Part shown: in pieces, positions 63,519 through 64,000 of the stretch
Numbering within the stretch: the first letter of the stretch is position 1
How the letters are laid out: the number at the start of each line of letters is the position of its first letter
Assembly: GCA_964438025.1 (NCBI GenBank)
Contig: CAYTIK010000001.1
Coordinates: 1 to 64,000 of the forward strand
Reading direction: 5' to 3'
DNA: 64,000 bases
Source: GCA-002790615 sp964438025
GTDB taxonomy: Bacteria > Patescibacteriota > Minisyncoccia > Moranbacterales > UBA2206
Notes under the pieces: generated by a model
Told to the model about the DNA's origin: nothing
Databases searched by the model: none
Seen by the model: the letters and a program-made list of their open reading frames with translations, nothing else
Made by a program: the position numbers and the translations under genes

Positions 63519-64000
63519 CTATTTTTTGATTTCAGAGATATTTCCTTTCATATAAAACTCTTGCTCCGGCACTTCGTCCAACGCTCCGTCCAGAATCATC
63601 TTGAAGCCTTTGACCGTATCGGATAATTTTACGTATTTGCCGCTTGTTCCGGTAAACTGTTCGGCCACGAAAAACGGCTGCGACAAGAATTTCTGGATTT
63701 TGCGGGCGCGGGAAACGGTGATTTTATCTTCATCGGAAAGTTCTTCCATGCCCAAAATCGCAATGATATCCTGCAGATCTTTGTATCTTTGTAAAACCTT
63801 CTGTACGCCCCGGGTCACGGCGTAATGTTCCTCGCCAACAATCTTGGGATCCAAAATCGTAGAACTGGAATCCAACGGATCAACGGCCGGATAAATTCCG
63901 AGTTCCGAAAGATTACGGGAAAGCACCACGGTCGAATCCAAATGGCCAAAAGTCGTGGCCGGTGCCGGATCGGTCAAATCGTCCGCCGGCACATAAATGG
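63519..64000 (-). CDS. atpD: ATP synthase beta subunit, C-terminal part
   Basis: Catalytic F1 subunit. The window shows the last 160 or so residues: VPADDLTDPAPATTFGHLDS (catalytic-domain end), then VLSRNLSELGIYPAVDPLDS, then the C-terminal helical domain YKDLQDIIAILGMEELSDED and FLSQPFFVAEQFTG, all highly conserved. The 5' part, including the P-loop, lies beyond the window. Followed by atpC. Confidence 0.96.
   Translation of the reverse strand, partial: IYVPADDLTDPAPATTFGHLDSTVVLSRNLSELGIYPAVDPLDSSSTILDPKIVGEEHYAVTRGVQKVLQRYKDLQDIIAILGMEELSDEDKITVSRARKIQKFLSQPFFVAEQFTGTSGKYVKLSDTVKGFKMILDGALDEVPEQEFYMKGNISEIKK

Overview
The window looks like a chromosomal segment of a Patescibacteria / Candidate Phyla Radiation bacterium (Parcubacteria-like), probably from a metagenome assembly. 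This is inferred, not shown. The signs are low-to-moderate GC, compact housekeeping genes in short operons, small secreted or membrane proteins with perfect AGGAGG ribosome sites and strong intrinsic terminators, and genes typical of such genomes (GIY-YIG mini-ORFs, a PaaX/Cas2-like protein, an S21-like protein, an Elp3-like protein, YvcK). There is one 10-N scaffold gap. TGA is used as a stop throughout.

Layout. 1-5.6 kb: comEC (cut by the window edge), a small hypothetical gene, a DUF167 gene with an internal stop, and nrdG-nrdD-nrdR (anaerobic ribonucleotide reduction) with an NrdR-box-like palindrome. 5.6-9.8 kb: rmuC, a GATC-type restriction-modification pair (MutH/Sau3AI-like nuclease and DpnA-like methylase), DUF3467, a PIN-like gene and lexA. 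9.9-15.1 kb: thrC, then ftsZ, ftsA, dgkA and ybeY. 15.2-19 kb: four small genes (three with signal peptides), arsM and a membrane-anchored protein. 19.2-25.7 kb: a defence-type island on one strand with ImmR/ImmA regulators, two further PD-(D/E)XK-like genes, a second Type II R-M pair, AbrB and RhuM-Fic. 25.8-30.2 kb: small metabolic and hypothetical genes. 30.3-43.9 kb: yqeY, S21-like, hisS, lepB, an LCP protein, pth, dprA, topA, a glycosyltransferase, relA, parB and parA. 44-49.8 kb: tRNA-Leu, folD, uppP, a methyltransferase, elp3, a Nudix gene and yjbQ. 49.8-55 kb: small membrane genes, a GIY-YIG mini-element, a TrmB-type regulator, rlmN and the PaaX/Cas2-like gene. 55-64 kb: glmS, HAD, yvcK, a sugar nucleotidyltransferase, leuS, a carbonic-anhydrase-like gene, atpC and atpD (cut by the edge).

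The most unusual content is non-coding or inserted. (1) Degenerate 7-bp tandem arrays sit between genes, often as inverted pairs, and also in frame inside uppP, rlmN and elp3; the uppP and rlmN arrays are 42 and 84 bp. (2) Four palindromes of 34-38 bp are centred on GCATATGC; three lie directly upstream of dprA, rlmN and the PaaX/Cas2-like gene. (3) A GIY-YIG mini-element and a 129-bp miniature element share terminal inverted repeats. (4) The same LexA-type operator overlaps the promoters of lexA and of the second R-M operon, which suggests that the R-M/nuclease operon belongs to the SOS regulon.
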